A stretch of 64,000 nucleotides of DNA, taken from Pseudomonadota bacterium (lineage in GTDB: Bacteria; Pseudomonadota; Gammaproteobacteria; Steroidobacterales; JBCBZW01). The notes below the pieces were generated by a model. That model did not search any database. It had not been told where the DNA came from and saw only the letters and a list, made by a program, of their open reading frames with translations. The position numbers and the translations under genes are program-made. Positions 10,201 to 25,200 of this stretch are shown in pieces. The number at the start of each line of letters is the position of its first letter. Positions within the stretch are counted from its first letter, which is position 1. The stretch spans positions 1 to 64,000 of the forward strand of contig JBCCWS010000031.1 in NCBI GenBank assembly GCA_039193195.1, read 5' to 3'.

Positions 10201-13200
10201 CGCGGTACGGGTCGGAGATTATCTCGCAGCTCGATGCGGACAACGTGCCCGACGCCTTCGAGTGGCAGCTGTTCCGCATCTACCAGCCTGACTGGCTCAG
10301 CAACAGCCTGATCGAACTCGGCGAGACCCTCGGCCTGCAGATCGACCCGACCTTCGATGTCGACGAGCCAGCCACCCTCCAGGCGCTGCAATCGGAGCTA
10401 GAGAACGCCTTCGGCTTCGAGATCTTCCCCGACGGCGCGGTGCTCAGCGCCGAGTCATTGGTGGAGTATTTGCCCTTCATCGACGGCCTGCTGCAAGGGC
10501 CAGACGCAGACGGCAACTTCAACCCGTGGACCACTGAGGGGCGCGAGAGCGAAGTGGGCGCGCTCTACGCGACGATTCGCGATGCGCTCTTCACCGCGCC
10601 AGACGGCAGCGGCGAGTTCACCGTGAGCATGCGTGTGCTCCAACTGCTCCTCGAGGACATCGTCTTCCCCGAGTACTCCGGCGAGAGCCCGGCGCCGCCG
10701 ACCTCGCCCCTTGGCGTGAGTCTGGTGGCGGAGAACGTGGCGTCCTACGCCTGGGCCGTATTCGATTTCAATCAACCTAACTTCCTCGCGGACAACGCTC
10801 AGGCGATCGCTGACGCCCTGGGGATCACCGATGCCGGCGGCTTCGACCCGGATAACGTCGATCACCTGGATTTACTTGCCGCGGCCTTGGGCGAGGAATT
10901 CCCGGACCTGCAGTTCACCGACGGTAACCTCAGCCCGAGCAACATCCAGCTCGTGCTGGTGCAGGTCAACGATTGGCTGAACGAGGAGACCACGAGCCTC
11001 GAAGATCTGCTCTTCGATGCGATCGGCGACACGCGCTATACGAGCCTGCTCGCCGCGGCCGAGGTTTTCGACCTGGAGAACGACCAGGATCGACGCGACC
11101 TACAGCTCTACATCGAGGCGTCCTACGGTATTCGCATCGATGGCGGCCTGCGCATCGAGCCGGACGCCCAGAACCGTCCCGCGAACTTCGACGACTTCAC
11201 CTGGACGATCCTCAATCGCCTCGATTCGAACTACATCGCTGATAACACCGATGCGATTACGGCTAGCTACACGCTCACGGGCGGTCGCAGCTTCGATGCG
11301 GCAAACGCGCAAGATGTGGATGTCCTCGAGAGCGCCCTGCAGGCGGACGGGCGGCTGCTCGGTGAGGATCTCACGCCGGATAACCTCGTGCAGTTCCTGC
11401 CCGAGGTGTTCCGCTGGTTGAATCAGCCGCTCGCGGGTGAGCAAGCCGTGGAGCCCTCGATCGATGTTGATATCACGGATCTTGATGAGCTCCTCGCGAT
11501 CCAGGTGCAGATCAACGAAGTGGAGGCGGAGGCGGGCGTCGCCCTCACGGACTTTGTCGGCACGCTCAGTGCTACGAATCTGCCGCTTTACGCGTGGCAC
11601 ATCACGGGCCTGCTGCAGCCGAACTTCATCACCCAGAACGCTAATGTCATCGCCGAGTTGGCGGGCATCGACTTCACATTTGACCTGAACAACCAGGCGC
11701 ATTTGGATGCCGCAGGCGCATTGGTGGGTATCGATGCGGGCGTTCTGTCTGTAGCGAACCTATCGGATTTCTTCGCTGAGTTCTCGCTCCTCCTCGGCGA
11801 CAGCTTCGACCTTGCCAACGGGGCGGCGCTGCTCGGTGACGCCTTGGGGCTGGGGGCCGCTTACGACGCCGACGCGCAGGCCGACGTCACCGCGTTGATC
11901 GACGAGCTCAACCGGGTCTTCGATCTGGGCCTGGACCCGAACACACTGCCAGAGAACTTCGACGCCAACCTCTATCTCCCCCAGGTGGGTGAGATCGCCG
12001 GGGCGGTCGATCTGCCGGCCGTCGAAGGGGCAGTGATCGACTTCGTCAGCAACGCCAACCTCGGCGCTGCCCTGGATCTGATCGCCGACTTCGATACGGC
12101 GGCGCTCAGCAACTGGGATCAGCTTGCCGGCGCCCTGAACCTGCGCTTCGCCGGCGACGCCGACTTCGACGCCCTGGTAGCGCAGATCACCGGCGACCCC
12201 TCGGCATCCCTGACCGGGGAAGACCTGCAGGGGGACATCGACACCTACGGGCCGTTCCTCTCGTACATCGCGCGGATCGCCGTCGACGAGCTGTCGATCA
12301 CAGGCTTCGTCGATCAGATCGGTAGCGCCCTCGGCGTGATCTTCGATGTCCGGACGATCACCGACGTGCTCGCTTCCCTCACGGGCGAGGACCCGGATGC
12401 GGACCTCGCGACGCTCATCGCAGCGGCGGAAGGCGTGTTGGCGGACGGCGCCAGCGTGGATCTCCTGCTGCAGTACCTGGCTGATGTTTATCTGCCATCC
12501 CTGAGCGCCTCAGCAGACTTCGAAGGCGTCGCGGTGACGGCGGCCTACAACGCCGATACGCAAGCGCTCAATCTCGGACTGGAGGTGAATCTCGCTACCG
12601 AGCTGGTCACCGACGTCAGCGAAGGGGACGTGCAGTCCCTGCTCAACGAGCTGCTGCAGCCGCTGCGCTCCGACGAGGTGTTCGCCAGCATCCCAGGACT
12701 CGGTGATGTGGACTTTGCCGACGTGGGATCTCTCTCGATCGATGAGGTGGTGCTCGGCGGCGAAGTTGCCCTTGCCGTCGACGTGGCCGTGGATCTGAGC
12801 GAAGCCCTGGACGGGGATGACGCCACCGCTGTGGGCGTTGATGACGTGACCGTCGATGTCGCCGAGCTCACGCCCACGGTCAGTCTCGATCTCGACGGGA
12901 TCGATGTCGAGCTGCGCTTCTCCGATGCGGATCGTGTGACCATCCTTGGCGGGGATGCGTCCTTCCGCGCCAGCGTGCCGCTCACCGATGCCCCGACGCT
13001 GAACTTCGCCAGCACGGGCCAGAGCATCACCGAGACGGTCGATCAGTGGATCGATGAGCTGCAGTTCGACCTCGTCGCCGCCTTTGACGCCACTTTGCCC
13101 CTGGGGGCGACGGTCGGCGGTGATCTCGACCTTGGCGCCACCTTCGGCTCGCCCATCCTCACCTTGTCCAGCGAGGACGCCCTGGATCTGTCTGCCCTTG

Positions 13201-16200
13201 AGGTGCTGATCGACCTGGATATCGGCGCCCTAGAGACGAATCTCCAATCGCTGTTCGCGCCCCTGGCCGATCTGAACTTCGACGGCGTGGACTTCCCCTT
13301 CGAGATTCCCCAGACGGGCCTTGGCGCCATCCTCGCCGATCTCGGCAATCTCCTGGATTTCGCAGGTTCCATCACCGATTTCTACGACCTGATCGCCGCC
13401 TTCACCTTCGAGGTGGCCGACTTCGAAGCGGATCTGGCCGCCCTGCTCGGTGTCATCGATCCCCTGGGGGACGATCTCGCCGCCTTGGCAGCGGCCCTGG
13501 AAGATCTCTTCGACGTCGACATCGATCTGCCGAGCTTCGATCCGAGTGAGTACCTGGCCGAGATCGCGAGCTACCTGAGTCTCAACGGCATCGACCTGTC
13601 GTCCCTCGGCCTCGAGGCAGACTTCGATATCCGGGACTACTACGAGGCCCTGCAGGCGCTGCTGGGACTGGCTGAGCTGCCCGTTAACCTGGACGACATT
13701 CGTATCGAGCTGGGCGATGCCCTCGGCAGCCTGCCCACGCTGTCGGGTCTCCTGCGCTACATCACCAATACGCAGCTCACCACCTTCTCCGGGGAACTGG
13801 ACTTGGGTCCCCTCTCCCTGGCCGGTGGGTTCTTCGTCGAAGACGGCGTCAAGGCCTTGCGCATCGATCTGCTGATCGAAGCGGATGGGCAGGCTTCGGA
13901 CAGCTTCAGCGAAGCGGATCTGGTCACCGCTCTGGTCGGCGATGCCGATGATCCCAACGACAGTGGGCTGCTCGGCGATGTCGGTGGGGCCCAGGCCGTC
14001 CTCGACCTTATCGGCGCTGAGGCAGGAGATCTCGGTGTCTCCCTGTCGGGCAGTACGGATGTCACGGTGGAAGGCAACGTCCTCGTCGACCTTTCCGCGG
14101 TGATCGACCTCACCGATCTGATCGACGCGTCCGAGGCGCTCACGGACGACGACCTGTACCTGGATCTGCGCGCTCTGGAGGTCGACGGCCGCCTGCGTGC
14201 GGACGCGGTGGACTTCTCGATCAATTTCGCCGGTGATGTCAGCGTCGGTGTCGCCGACGGCCTGCTCGATGTCACGGCGGGTCTGGCCCTCGCCTCGGTG
14301 ATCAACGAGGCCTTCGATGAGAACGAAGATGGCCTCATCAGCCTCGGCGAACTCGGCGAGGGTTTCAGCAATCTGGCCGGTCTTTCCCTCGCGGGCAGTG
14401 GGGCGCTCACGGGCGCCTTCAACGCCGCGTTGCCGCTGAGCGTTTCCGCAGAAAACTTCGACGCTAGCGAACTGGGATCGCCTATCCTCTTCGTTGATGA
14501 TGTCAACGTATTCGACGAGATCGATCCGTCGGTCAGTGTAGATATCGATCTCACGGCCCTGCAGGACACGCTGCTCGAAATGCTGGCGAGCCTCGCCGAG
14601 CTGGTGCCGGACGTCGATCTGCTGCCCTTCGATCTGCCGGACATCGGGCTGGCGGAGCTGTTCGCCGGCGTCGCCGAACTGTTCGATCTGGAGGCGCCTA
14701 CGCTGGCGTTCCTCGATCTGTTCGCGCTGGAGGTGCCGGACTTCGGCACCGTCGACCTGTTCGGCTTCGACATTTCCCTGTTCGGGCTGGAACTCGGCGA
14801 GCTGCTCAACCTGGGTGTGGAGTTCGACTTCAACCTGCCCGGCGACTGGGAAGCGCTGCGGGAACGCCTGGCGGCGCTGTTCCCGCACCTGGATCTCGAC
14901 GGCATCACGCTCAGCCTCGGCAACTGGACCGATTACTTCGCCGAGATCTACACGCTGCTGAACTTCGAGGCCCTGAGCCTCGCCCTGGATCTGCCGGCCC
15001 TTGATCTCGGTGAGTTCGATATCGACCTCGGCGAGTTCGTGGTGGGGGATATCGGCGACTTCCTGGCGCGCCTGGCCTTCCACTTCAACACGGATTTCGG
15101 CCTGGATCTCGATCTCCAGGCGCCGGACCTGTCGGGGCTCTTTGCTGAGCTGCTCAGCCTGCAGCTACCCGACTTCGACATCCGCGAGTACCTGGAGGCC
15201 TTCGCCGGTCTGCTCGAACTGCCCGATGCCCCCCTGAGCTTCGACGCCATCCGCGGCGAGATCGAAGCGCTGCTCTATCGGGTGCCGACCCTCGGCGGCC
15301 TGATCGATTTCCTCGGCGAGTTCCATTTCGCCACCGTGTTCAGCGATCTGGAGCTAGGGCCTTTCACCCTGGGCGGCGGTTATTTCGCCGATGTCGAGGA
15401 GCTTCGCCTCGATGTGGCCTTCGACGCGACCGGCGAGCTGTCCTCCCTGGTTACGCTCACGGATCTGGCCGATGCGCTGACGTCCGTGCTCGGCGAGTTG
15501 GGGTCAGACGCCGATGTGGCGGCCCTGCTCGGCGACGGCTTCGACTCTCTGGATCTGGAGCTCACCGGCTCGAGCTTCGTCACGGCGCTGGCGGGACTCG
15601 CTGCCGAGACCAGCGTCGGTGTCTCCCTCAGTGATCTGCTCGACGGCGATGACCAGACCCAGGCCGGCAGCGACGATGTCTTCCTCGAGGTGGATGCCTT
15701 CGATGCCATCGCATCCTTACGCCTATCCGAGTTGTTGACCGAGATCAACTTCGCGGATGCCGTGCGCCTGGGCGTGGAGGGCGGTGAGGTGCTGCTGCTG
15801 GCGGGGATCGCCCTGGAGGCAGACCTCGGCCGCTACACCCTGGCGGACGGCAGCATCGCGGACTACCTCGCCGGCCCGCCACCGGGGGATCTGGGCGAGG
15901 GCGAGGTGGTCTGGCGCACGCAGGCATCGGCCGAGGCCACCCTGCCGCTGCAGCTGGAGATCAACGGCGCGGACTTCAGCAGTCTCGGTTCGCCGGTGCT
16001 GCTGATCAGCAACCCGGATGTCTTCGCCGATCCCTCGCAGCTCGCGGTGACCGTCGACCTCGACCTGACCGAGCTGCGCATGACCCTGCTCGACATTCTC
16101 GAGCCCCTGGCCAGCGCTGCCGTTGACTTCGCGGATCTGCCCTTCGACCTACCGGACGTGGGCCTGGACGAGTTCTTCGCCGAGATCGGCAACCTCCTCG

Positions 16201-19200
16201 ACTTCGCCACGCCGGCCATCGAGTTCTTCGACCTGTTTGCCGTCGATGGCGTCGACTTCGGTGCGCTGGGCTTCGACATCACCGGGTTCGGTATCGAGCT
16301 CCAGGATCTGCTCGACCTCGACAACCCCTTCGACTTCACCCTCGATGCGGATTGGGATGCCCTCGCCGCGTACCTGGAGGACCTGTTCCCCAGTCTCGAC
16401 GGCCTGAACCTGTCCCTCGGCAACTGGCAGTCGGTGATCGCCGAGCTGTTCGTGCTCCTGCGCTTCGAGGCGATCGCGCTGAACATCGGGATCGACCTGC
16501 CGGACGGCTTCGATATCGACCTCGAGATCGGCCCCTTCCTGAGTCGCCTGGCCGCCGTGCTCGCCGCCGACTTCGGCGTGGACATCGATCTTGAGGTGCC
16601 GGACTTCACCGGCCTGCTGCCCGAACTGGTGAGCTTGGGGCTCGACGGCTTCGATATCCGCGATTACCTGCCGGCCTTCGCTGCGCTGCTGGACCTGCCC
16701 GAGGTGCCCGTGAGCTTCGACGCCATCCGTGTGGACGTCGACAACCTGTTCCGTGATCTGCCCACGCTCGGTCAGCTGATCGATTACCTGGTGGAGGTGA
16801 AGCTCGGCAACCTCACCGGTTCTCTGGCCTTGGGTCCCTTCACCTTGAGCGGCGGTTACTTCGCCGACCTGGAGGAGATCCGCCTCGACCTCGAGGTGGA
16901 CGCGGAGGGCTCCGCCGCCACCACCGTGTCGTTGGCGGACTTCGAGGAGGCGCTGGTCGGCGAGGACGGCGTGCTGAGCGGCATCGACGCGGTCACGGCG
17001 ATCACCGATCTCATCGGTAGTAGCGCGGATGGCCTGGGTGTCAGTCTCGCCGGCTCCACGCAGGTGACGGTCACCGGCGCGGTCGCCGCCGCCGCCTCGG
17101 CTGGGATCCGTCTCGCCGACGCCCTCGACGGCAACGGCTTCTCCGGTGACGACGCCTTCCTCACGGTGGACCGCTTCGAGGCCGACGGCGAGATCGAACT
17201 CTCGGATCTCGAGTTCTCTCTGGCCTTCGGACCGGACGGGGACGTGATCGATGTCGGCATCGTCAACGGGCTGATCGACATCGTGGCAGGACTCACGCTG
17301 GATGAGCCCCTGAGCTTCGTGATCGGCGACTCCCTGGGCGACCTCGCCTTCTCGCTCACGGGCGAGAGCTTCGCCGTGCTGCCGATCTCCGCCGATATCG
17401 GTGGCGTCGACATCGATCAGTTCGGCCGTCCCGTGCTGCTGATCGAGAATCCCGAGCTCTTCCCCATGATCTTCGACGTGGAGGACGAACTCGCGGGCCT
17501 GGCAGCCCTGATCGGCGAGGTCGACTTCGATGTCGACGACCAGGCGGACTGGGATGCGCTGGCGCAGCTGCTGAACGATCGCTTCGACTCGTCGATCGTC
17601 GACGGCGATCTCAACCTCGACAGCTGGCGCGCGCGGGCGGAGGAGATTCTGGTCCTGCTCCAGTTCGACGCCCTGCAGGAAGCGCTGGGGCTGGAAGGCC
17701 TGGATCTGCAGGTGGAGGCGGAATTTGATATCTTCCTGGCCGCTTTGCTGGTGCGCCTCACCACCGACTACTCGGCGTTCATCACCCCGGACGTGGACAC
17801 GGGCGAGGTCGATCTGTCCGGCGCCTTCGACAACCTGACGGATCTGCTCGGTCTGGATCTGTTCGCTGCCTTCCCGATCGATGCGAGCGTCGATCTGGAT
17901 ATCTCGCTGCTGGTGGACACGATCCTCGACATCGTCGAGCCGCTGGCGGACCTGCGTCCTAACCTCGATGATCTCGACTTCACCCTGCCCGGGGGCATCA
18001 CCCTCGATGATATCTTCGGCGGCCTAACGGATCTCTTTGATCTTGAGGCGGTGATCGGGCGCTTCGTCGATCTGTTCGCCCTAGAACTCGGCGCCTTCGG
18101 CCCCTTCGGCTTCAACATCGAAGGCTTTGTGACGGAGCTGGCGGATCTGCTGGATCTCGGCGTCGACTTCGACGTCGATCTGCAGGCGGATTGGGACGCG
18201 CTGGCGGCCCGCCTGTCCGAGCTGTTCCCGGCCCTCGACCTGCCGAGCGACTTCCTCTCCCTCGGCAACTGGACCGACTACCTGGCCGAGATCTACATCG
18301 TCCTCAACTTCGATGCACTCCTCGCCCAGTTGGACCTGCGCTTCCCGGAGGTGGATCTCTCGGGCCTGACCCTCGATGCGGACTTCAGCGTCTTCCTCGA
18401 CTACCTGCTGTTCACCCTCAATACGGACTTCGGTCTCAGCCTCGATCTCGATCTGCCGAACTTCGACGGCCTGCTGCCGGAGCTGTTCAGCATCACCCTC
18501 GACGGCTTCGATATCCGCGACTACCTGGACGACTTCCAGTTGCTCCTCGGCCTTCCCGAGGTGCCCGTGTCCTTCGATGCGATCCGCCTCGACGTCGCCG
18601 ACGTCTTCCTGAATTTCCCGAGCCTCTCGCAGCTCGTGGACTGGATCGTCGACACGCAGCTGGGCAGCTTCGATGGCGGTGTGGATCTCGGCCCCTTCCG
18701 CTTCATCGCCGGCTACGATGCGGGCGCTCAGTCCCTGTTCTTCGACGTGATCTTCGACGCCGACTTTGGCGTGACCTTCGAGGACATCTCCCTCGAGTCC
18801 CTAGCGGCGGACCTCGAGGCGTGGCTGGAGCCGATCCTCGGCGATGCGCAGCTGCAGGAGCTGATCGGCTTCGCTGGCGATGGCGTGGGCTTCGACGCCG
18901 ACTTCATGGGCGATGTGGGCATCAATGCGGGCCTGCTCTTCGACGTGGGCCTCGCCGCCGACGTAGCAGACTTCTCGAACTTCGCTCTCGATGACATCGT
19001 TCTCAGCCTGAATGAGGTGTCCGGTGCGGTGGAGCTGGCGGTGACCGAGCTGGTGGTGGAGGTCTCCCTGGGCGGGGTCGGCATCGCCATCGGCAATATC
19101 GACGAGGAGACCTTCGGCGAGATCGCCCTGACAGGGACCTTAGGTCTTGCCAACGCGCCGGCGCAGGTGAATCTGCAGGCGCTCACGGACGACGGCGGCT

Positions 19201-22200
19201 TCGGGGCCTTCATCGACGGCCTGGACTTCGACGCCACGATCAGCATCGATGTCTTTTTGCCCCTGTTCCTGAGTACTGATCCTGATAACCCGATTCCGGA
19301 GGAGCTGGCCGCCGCCCTGAACTCCTTCCAGCCGGTGATCATCTACCAGAACCTCGACTTCGACCCGACCGATCCCGGCGAGGGTGGCGAGTTCATCCTG
19401 GGCGTGAACCTGGATTTCGGTGCCCTGCTGTCCATCGGTGTGGACGCGGGGGCAGGCGGGTTGTTCGAATCGGATCTGCTCACCTCGGACATTCCCCTGC
19501 TCGGGCAGTCCCTGACGGATCTGTTCGGTCTGGACGTACAGCTCACCGACGTGCAGGCACAGATCGTTGCCGCCCTGGCCACGATCCCCGCCGTGACCGT
19601 GCGCTTTGCCAGGGAGGGCGAGAACTACCGGGTCGAGTTTCAGGACGGCGATCTGGACGAGCTGAACGAGGCGCTCACCGACGGCGTGCTCGGCGACTGG
19701 TTCGGTGAGACACCCCTGCGCTTCGTGCAGGTGGATACGGACGACGACGACGTGCTCGACGCCGGCATCGTGGTGCTCGATCTCGACCTGCAGCTGGACC
19801 TGCTCGATCTCGAGCTGCCCCTCGATTTCGATCTGGCGGCCCTGGGCGCGCTGCCGGCGCCCTTCGAGGAGTTTGCGGACTTCCTCGACAGCTTCCTCGC
19901 CGTGGGTGCGGGCGGCACGCTCACCCTCGGGGCCGATATTAGCCTCGACGGCACGATCGGTCTGGATCTGTCGGATCTGACCGGGGTCGGCCCGCGCGTG
20001 CTCCTGGGCGATGACTTCGGCGCTGGCGTCAATCTCGGCGCCACGGGGGAGGGACTCGAGTTCACGGCGGCCCTGGAGACCCCCCTCGGCGAGTTCGGTC
20101 TGTTCGTGCGCGAGGGCAGCGCGACGATCGAATCGGCGAACGCGGGCGAGCCTGCCTTCGGCGTACTGGTCGACACGGCCGGGGCGACGGCTGCCCTGAG
20201 CGAGGTGGACGTCGACGGCGAGGACGGCGACGCGGTGGCGGACCTCTACGTGGTGGAGGACGTCGGCTTCACCCTGGTCACGCCGAATCTCATCTTTAGC
20301 GCCGCCTTACCCCTGTACTTCCCCACCGAGGCCTTGCCCGTCGGCGGGTACACGGACGACTTCCAGGTAGACAACGTTCTGACCTTCACGGGGGCACTGG
20401 ATACCAGCGTCACGGACGGGATCAGCCTGTCCGTGGCCGAGTTCGATGCGCCGGACCTGGCGGCCAGCATCAGCATCATCGGCCTGGTCAACGATCCGAC
20501 CTTCATCGTCGACTCCATCGACGGCTTGTTCGAAGGTCTGCAGGATCTGCTCGGCAGCGGCCTCGCCGTGGACGTGCCGGTGGTGGGGGACGGCTTCGAG
20601 GCGGCCTCGGGCTTCATCGGCGACCTGCGCGACGCGGTGCTCGCACCGTTGCAAGAGGCGCTCGCCGACGCCGGGAATCCGAGCACGATCGAGCTGTTGC
20701 AACAGGTGCTCTTCGACTCCCTGGGGCAACTGGTCACCCTGCGCACGGAGTTCAGCGTCCCGGCCTTCGCGGCCGAGCTCGGGGCCTTCATCGGCCTCGC
20801 CGAGGGCGAGCGCTTCGACGTCTTGAACGACGACCACTGGAGCGCGCTGGACGCCCTGGTGGACGACGCGGACGTGAGCCGTGACACAGCCGGTGAGATC
20901 GATGTGCTGGAGGCCATCGCCACCGCCCTCGACGACTTCCTCACCGACCAGGTGCTCGATCCCTTCCTCGTCGACGACGAGGACCTCGACGGCGATATCC
21001 AGCGCCTGCTGGTGAACGTGAACGCGGCCAGCCAGATCGGGGTGCTGGTGACCGATCGCGAGATCCAGCTGAACCTCAGCCTGGCGGACGTGATCGCAAC
21101 CTTCGAAATCCCCCTGGACTTCCAAGCGGCTATCCCGGGCTTTGCCTTCGAGGTGGATGGTGGCATCGAGGTGGTCATGGACTACCTCCTCGACCTCGGC
21201 ATTGGCTTCTACGCCGACCCGGTGGTGGTGAGTGCGGACGGGGTCGAGTTCGGCGACTCCTACCTGTACCTCGACATCCTCGGCGACGAGGCGCAGTTCA
21301 ACGTCAGCGCCTCCCTGCCCGATGACTTCTCCGCCAATGCCGTGATCGGCATCCTCGAGGCGACGCTGGAGGAGATCGTCGATACGGATGGCGCCAGCCG
21401 TATCGAGGGCACCATCGCCCTCGATATCTCGGACCAGGATCCCCTGGTCGCCGATAACTTCGAAGATGGCCGCCTGATCATCCTGTCCCTGACCGGTGAT
21501 CAGGTGTCGGAGATCGGCCTCGTCACGGCGCGGGTCATCCGCGCCGATCTGGACCTGCTGGCTGACGCGGACTTTAGCGCAGCGATCGGCTTCGGCGGCG
21601 GTTCCCAGTTTCCTGAGATCGAGGCGGAGATCCGCTACTTCCAGGAGTTCTCGGGCAGCTTCACCGTGGGGGTGGGCTTCCGGGCCGACCCGACGAGCCC
21701 CTCGATCCTGATCAGCAATGCGGCCCTGGACCTGGGCGCCTTCATCAGCGAGTTCATGGCGCCGGTGCTGGAGGTGATCCAGGACATCACCGATCCCATC
21801 GCGCCCCTGATCGAACTGGCGAATACGCCGCTGCCGGTGCTGTCGGACCTATCCGGGGAAGACGTAAGCTTCCTCGACATCGTCGCCGTGGGCGAAGACG
21901 GCGCTCGCTTCGCGGCCTTCGTCGAGCAGATCGCCTTCGTCATCGAACTGATCGACGCCATCCCGACCAACACGGACACCGTGATGATCCCGCTGCCGAA
22001 CGTGGTGTTCGGTAACACGGGTATCGACCTCGGGGATGTGTTCGGTGAGGAGTTCGACGGGCTGGAGTTCATCGACCTCAGCGCAGACCTGGTCGGCGAC
22101 GACGCCGATACGGACGGCATCGACATGGATGCCTTCTCCGGCGCCGACAGCTTCGACTCGCGCCTCGATCAGTCCGGTGCCGGCATGGCGACGAGCAACT

Positions 22201-25200
22201 TCTCGCGCACTCTGACCACGGGCAGTGGCAGCCTGGAGATCCCCCTGCTCACGGACCCGGGCACGGTGTTCCAGCTGCTCCTGGGCAACGTCGACTACCT
22301 CGCATCGAACCCCGTTGACCTGTTCATCTACGACTTGCCGAGCTTCGAGCTCGGCGCCGAGTTCGGCGCCAGTTTCCCGATCTTCCCCGGCCTCAATGCG
22401 TTCTTAGGTGGCGGGGTCAGCATCGGCATCGACTTCGCCTTCGGCTTCGATACGGTGGGCATCATCGAGTTCCTGGAGACGGACGATGTCGCCGATATCT
22501 TCAACGGCTTCTTCATCGTCGATGATCCGACCCCCGGCGACGGCGACGACCCGGACGAGGCCTACATCTCCGCCGGCATCGAGGCGGGCGCCTCCCTGGG
22601 CATCGGTGGCCTGGTCGAAGTCGGTGTCGTCGGCGGCGTGGAGGCCACGATCGGCTTCGACCTCGCCGACCCGAACGACGACGGACGCATGCGCGTCGAC
22701 GAGATCGGCGAGCGTTTTCTGCTCGGTCCGCAGTGCATCTTCGATATCGGTGGCACCGTGGACGTCGGCCTGGCCGCGTTTCTCTGGGTGGGCATCGATG
22801 TTCCCCTCATCGGCGAGGTCACGATCTTCTCCGACGAGTTCGAACTGTTCAGTGCGACCATCGCCGACTTCTCCATCGAGTGTCCGCCGGTGGAGCCACC
22901 GGTGCTCGTCGACCAGTCCAACGTCGAGCAGGTGATCCTCGCCAATGGCGAGACCGGGGCGCGCCTGATGGACGACCCCGTCGCGCCCGATGCCGCCGGG
23001 GCCCTCGCCACGGGCGGCACCCTGACCCTGAACATGGGCGATCGCGCCGGCGACCGACGCAACGTCAACACGGACGGTGGCGATGAGCGCTTCGAGATCA
23101 CCCAGGTGGAGTCCGAGGACGGCATCGTCACGCGGGTGAAGTACCTCGGCTTCGAGGAGGAGTACCTCAACGTCGGCACTATCGTGGTGAATGCCGGCGA
23201 CGGCAACGACGACATCGTGGTCAAGGCCCTGGAGGGCAGTGGTCTTACGGTCGTAGCTAACGGCGGTGAGGGCAACGACTACATCACCGTGAGCGGCGGC
23301 GCCACGCTGATCGCCGACGGTGGCGCGGGCAACGACACGATCATCGCGAGCTCCGGCGACGACCAGCTCGACGGCGGCAGCGGGAACGACTACATCCAGG
23401 CCGCGGAAGGCAACGACTTCATCCGCGGCGGTGCCGGGTCTGACACGATCCACGGCGATGCGGGCGACGACATCATCTACGGCGACGACGAAGCCGCCGT
23501 CGACGCCGCCGATACGGGCACGGTCGCCCGCGAAGCCGGCGATGTGATCTTCGGCTGGGACGGTGATGATGAGATCTACGGCTCGCGCTTCGACGACACC
23601 TTGGCCGGCGGCGCCGGCGACGACCTCGTGTTCGGCGCCGCCGGCGACGACGCCATCAGCTGGTACGACGACGCCTACGAATGGCCTGAAGGCTTCATCG
23701 GCGTACGCGGCCAGGGCGGTGGCGACGATGTCATCGAAGGCGGTGAGGGCGACGATCGCCTGATCCTCCTCGGCGCTAACGACGGCGTTGGGCAGAGTAT
23801 CGATGCGGTGGTCGACAACGCGCTGCGAGACGGTTCCGTCGGCATCGACTGGGGCGATCGCGGCGAGATCACCTTCGACGACATCGAACTGCTCGACCTC
23901 ACGGCCAGTACCGGTGGGGATACGATCACCTTCGGCGACCTGCGCGCCAGCGATCTCATGCAGGTGGACGTCGGCATGGGTGGCGAGCGGCGCTTCGAGG
24001 AGCGCACGGTCACGGACGAGAACGGCGAGTCCTTCGTCACCATCGTGCCCGTGGGCGACAACGACGGTGCCGCCGACACGCTGGTGCTCCAGGGCGGTGC
24101 TAGCGATCGCGATTTCTTCGAGGTCTTCACCGAGAACGAATTCTGGCAGATCGATCGCTACGACCGCGACCTCGTGCCCGACGGCGAACCGGAGAACGCA
24201 GACGCGGCCCTCATCACGTCTTTCACCCTCAACCAGTCGAGCGCCAGCGAGGACGGCGATCGGCTGGTGATCCAGGCCTTCGACAGCGTGTCCGACGATG
24301 ACCTGGTGGACGATTTCCTCGACGGTCGAGGCGTGACCAACCAGCTCGCCCTGCTCACCCTGGAAGCCGGTGCGGGCAACGACACGGTGTTCGGCTCGCG
24401 CTACGGCGACACGCTGAGCGCCGGCGCCGGTGATGATGTGATCTCCGGCGGCCGCGGCGTCGACAGCTTCCAGGACGGCGGCGGCACGGACACGCTGTTC
24501 GAGACCGTGGGCCAGGATGGCGAGCCCATCGACTTCTTCATCTCGGACCAGAGCCTGATCATCGGCCTGTACGACGACGCCCAGGCAGGCACGACACAGA
24601 CCTTCGAGGATCAGTGGGGTAACACGGTCACGACCTCCGCCGCCTTCGACGGCGCGGCGGAGATCGAATCCCTGCTGGATGAGAACGGCCAGGCCGTGTT
24701 CGAGATCGTTACCCTCACGGGGGTCGGCACGGATGCCTTCCGCAGCGCGAACACCTTCGTGGTGCAGGACTTCACCGGTGAGGAGCTGATCCTCGATGGC
24801 TTCGAGGGTAGCGATACCTACCTGATTGGCTTGTCCGCACCTGAGGTCTCCGTTCGCCCGGGCGCGTTCTACGACACGCTCTTTACCGTGGATGACACCG
24901 GCCTTGCCGGCAACGACGCCCTGGTGGTCTCGGGCAGCCCCGGCGACGACCTGTTCCACTTCCTGACCGAGGGCAACGACGGCCTTGTCCGCCGCCTCGA
25001 CGGCGACGGGCTGTTCGAGGCCTTCGCCTCCTTCAACGTCGATGAGCTGGTCGACGACCTCCTCGATCAGTCGGAGACGCCGCAGGAGGACGACGGCGTC
25101 CGCGACACGGGGTCTTTGCTGCCGGGCCGCGTCTTCGACGACGAGGTCAACACCCAGACGATCAGCTACATCACCAGCGACGGCAACATCATCGCCGACA

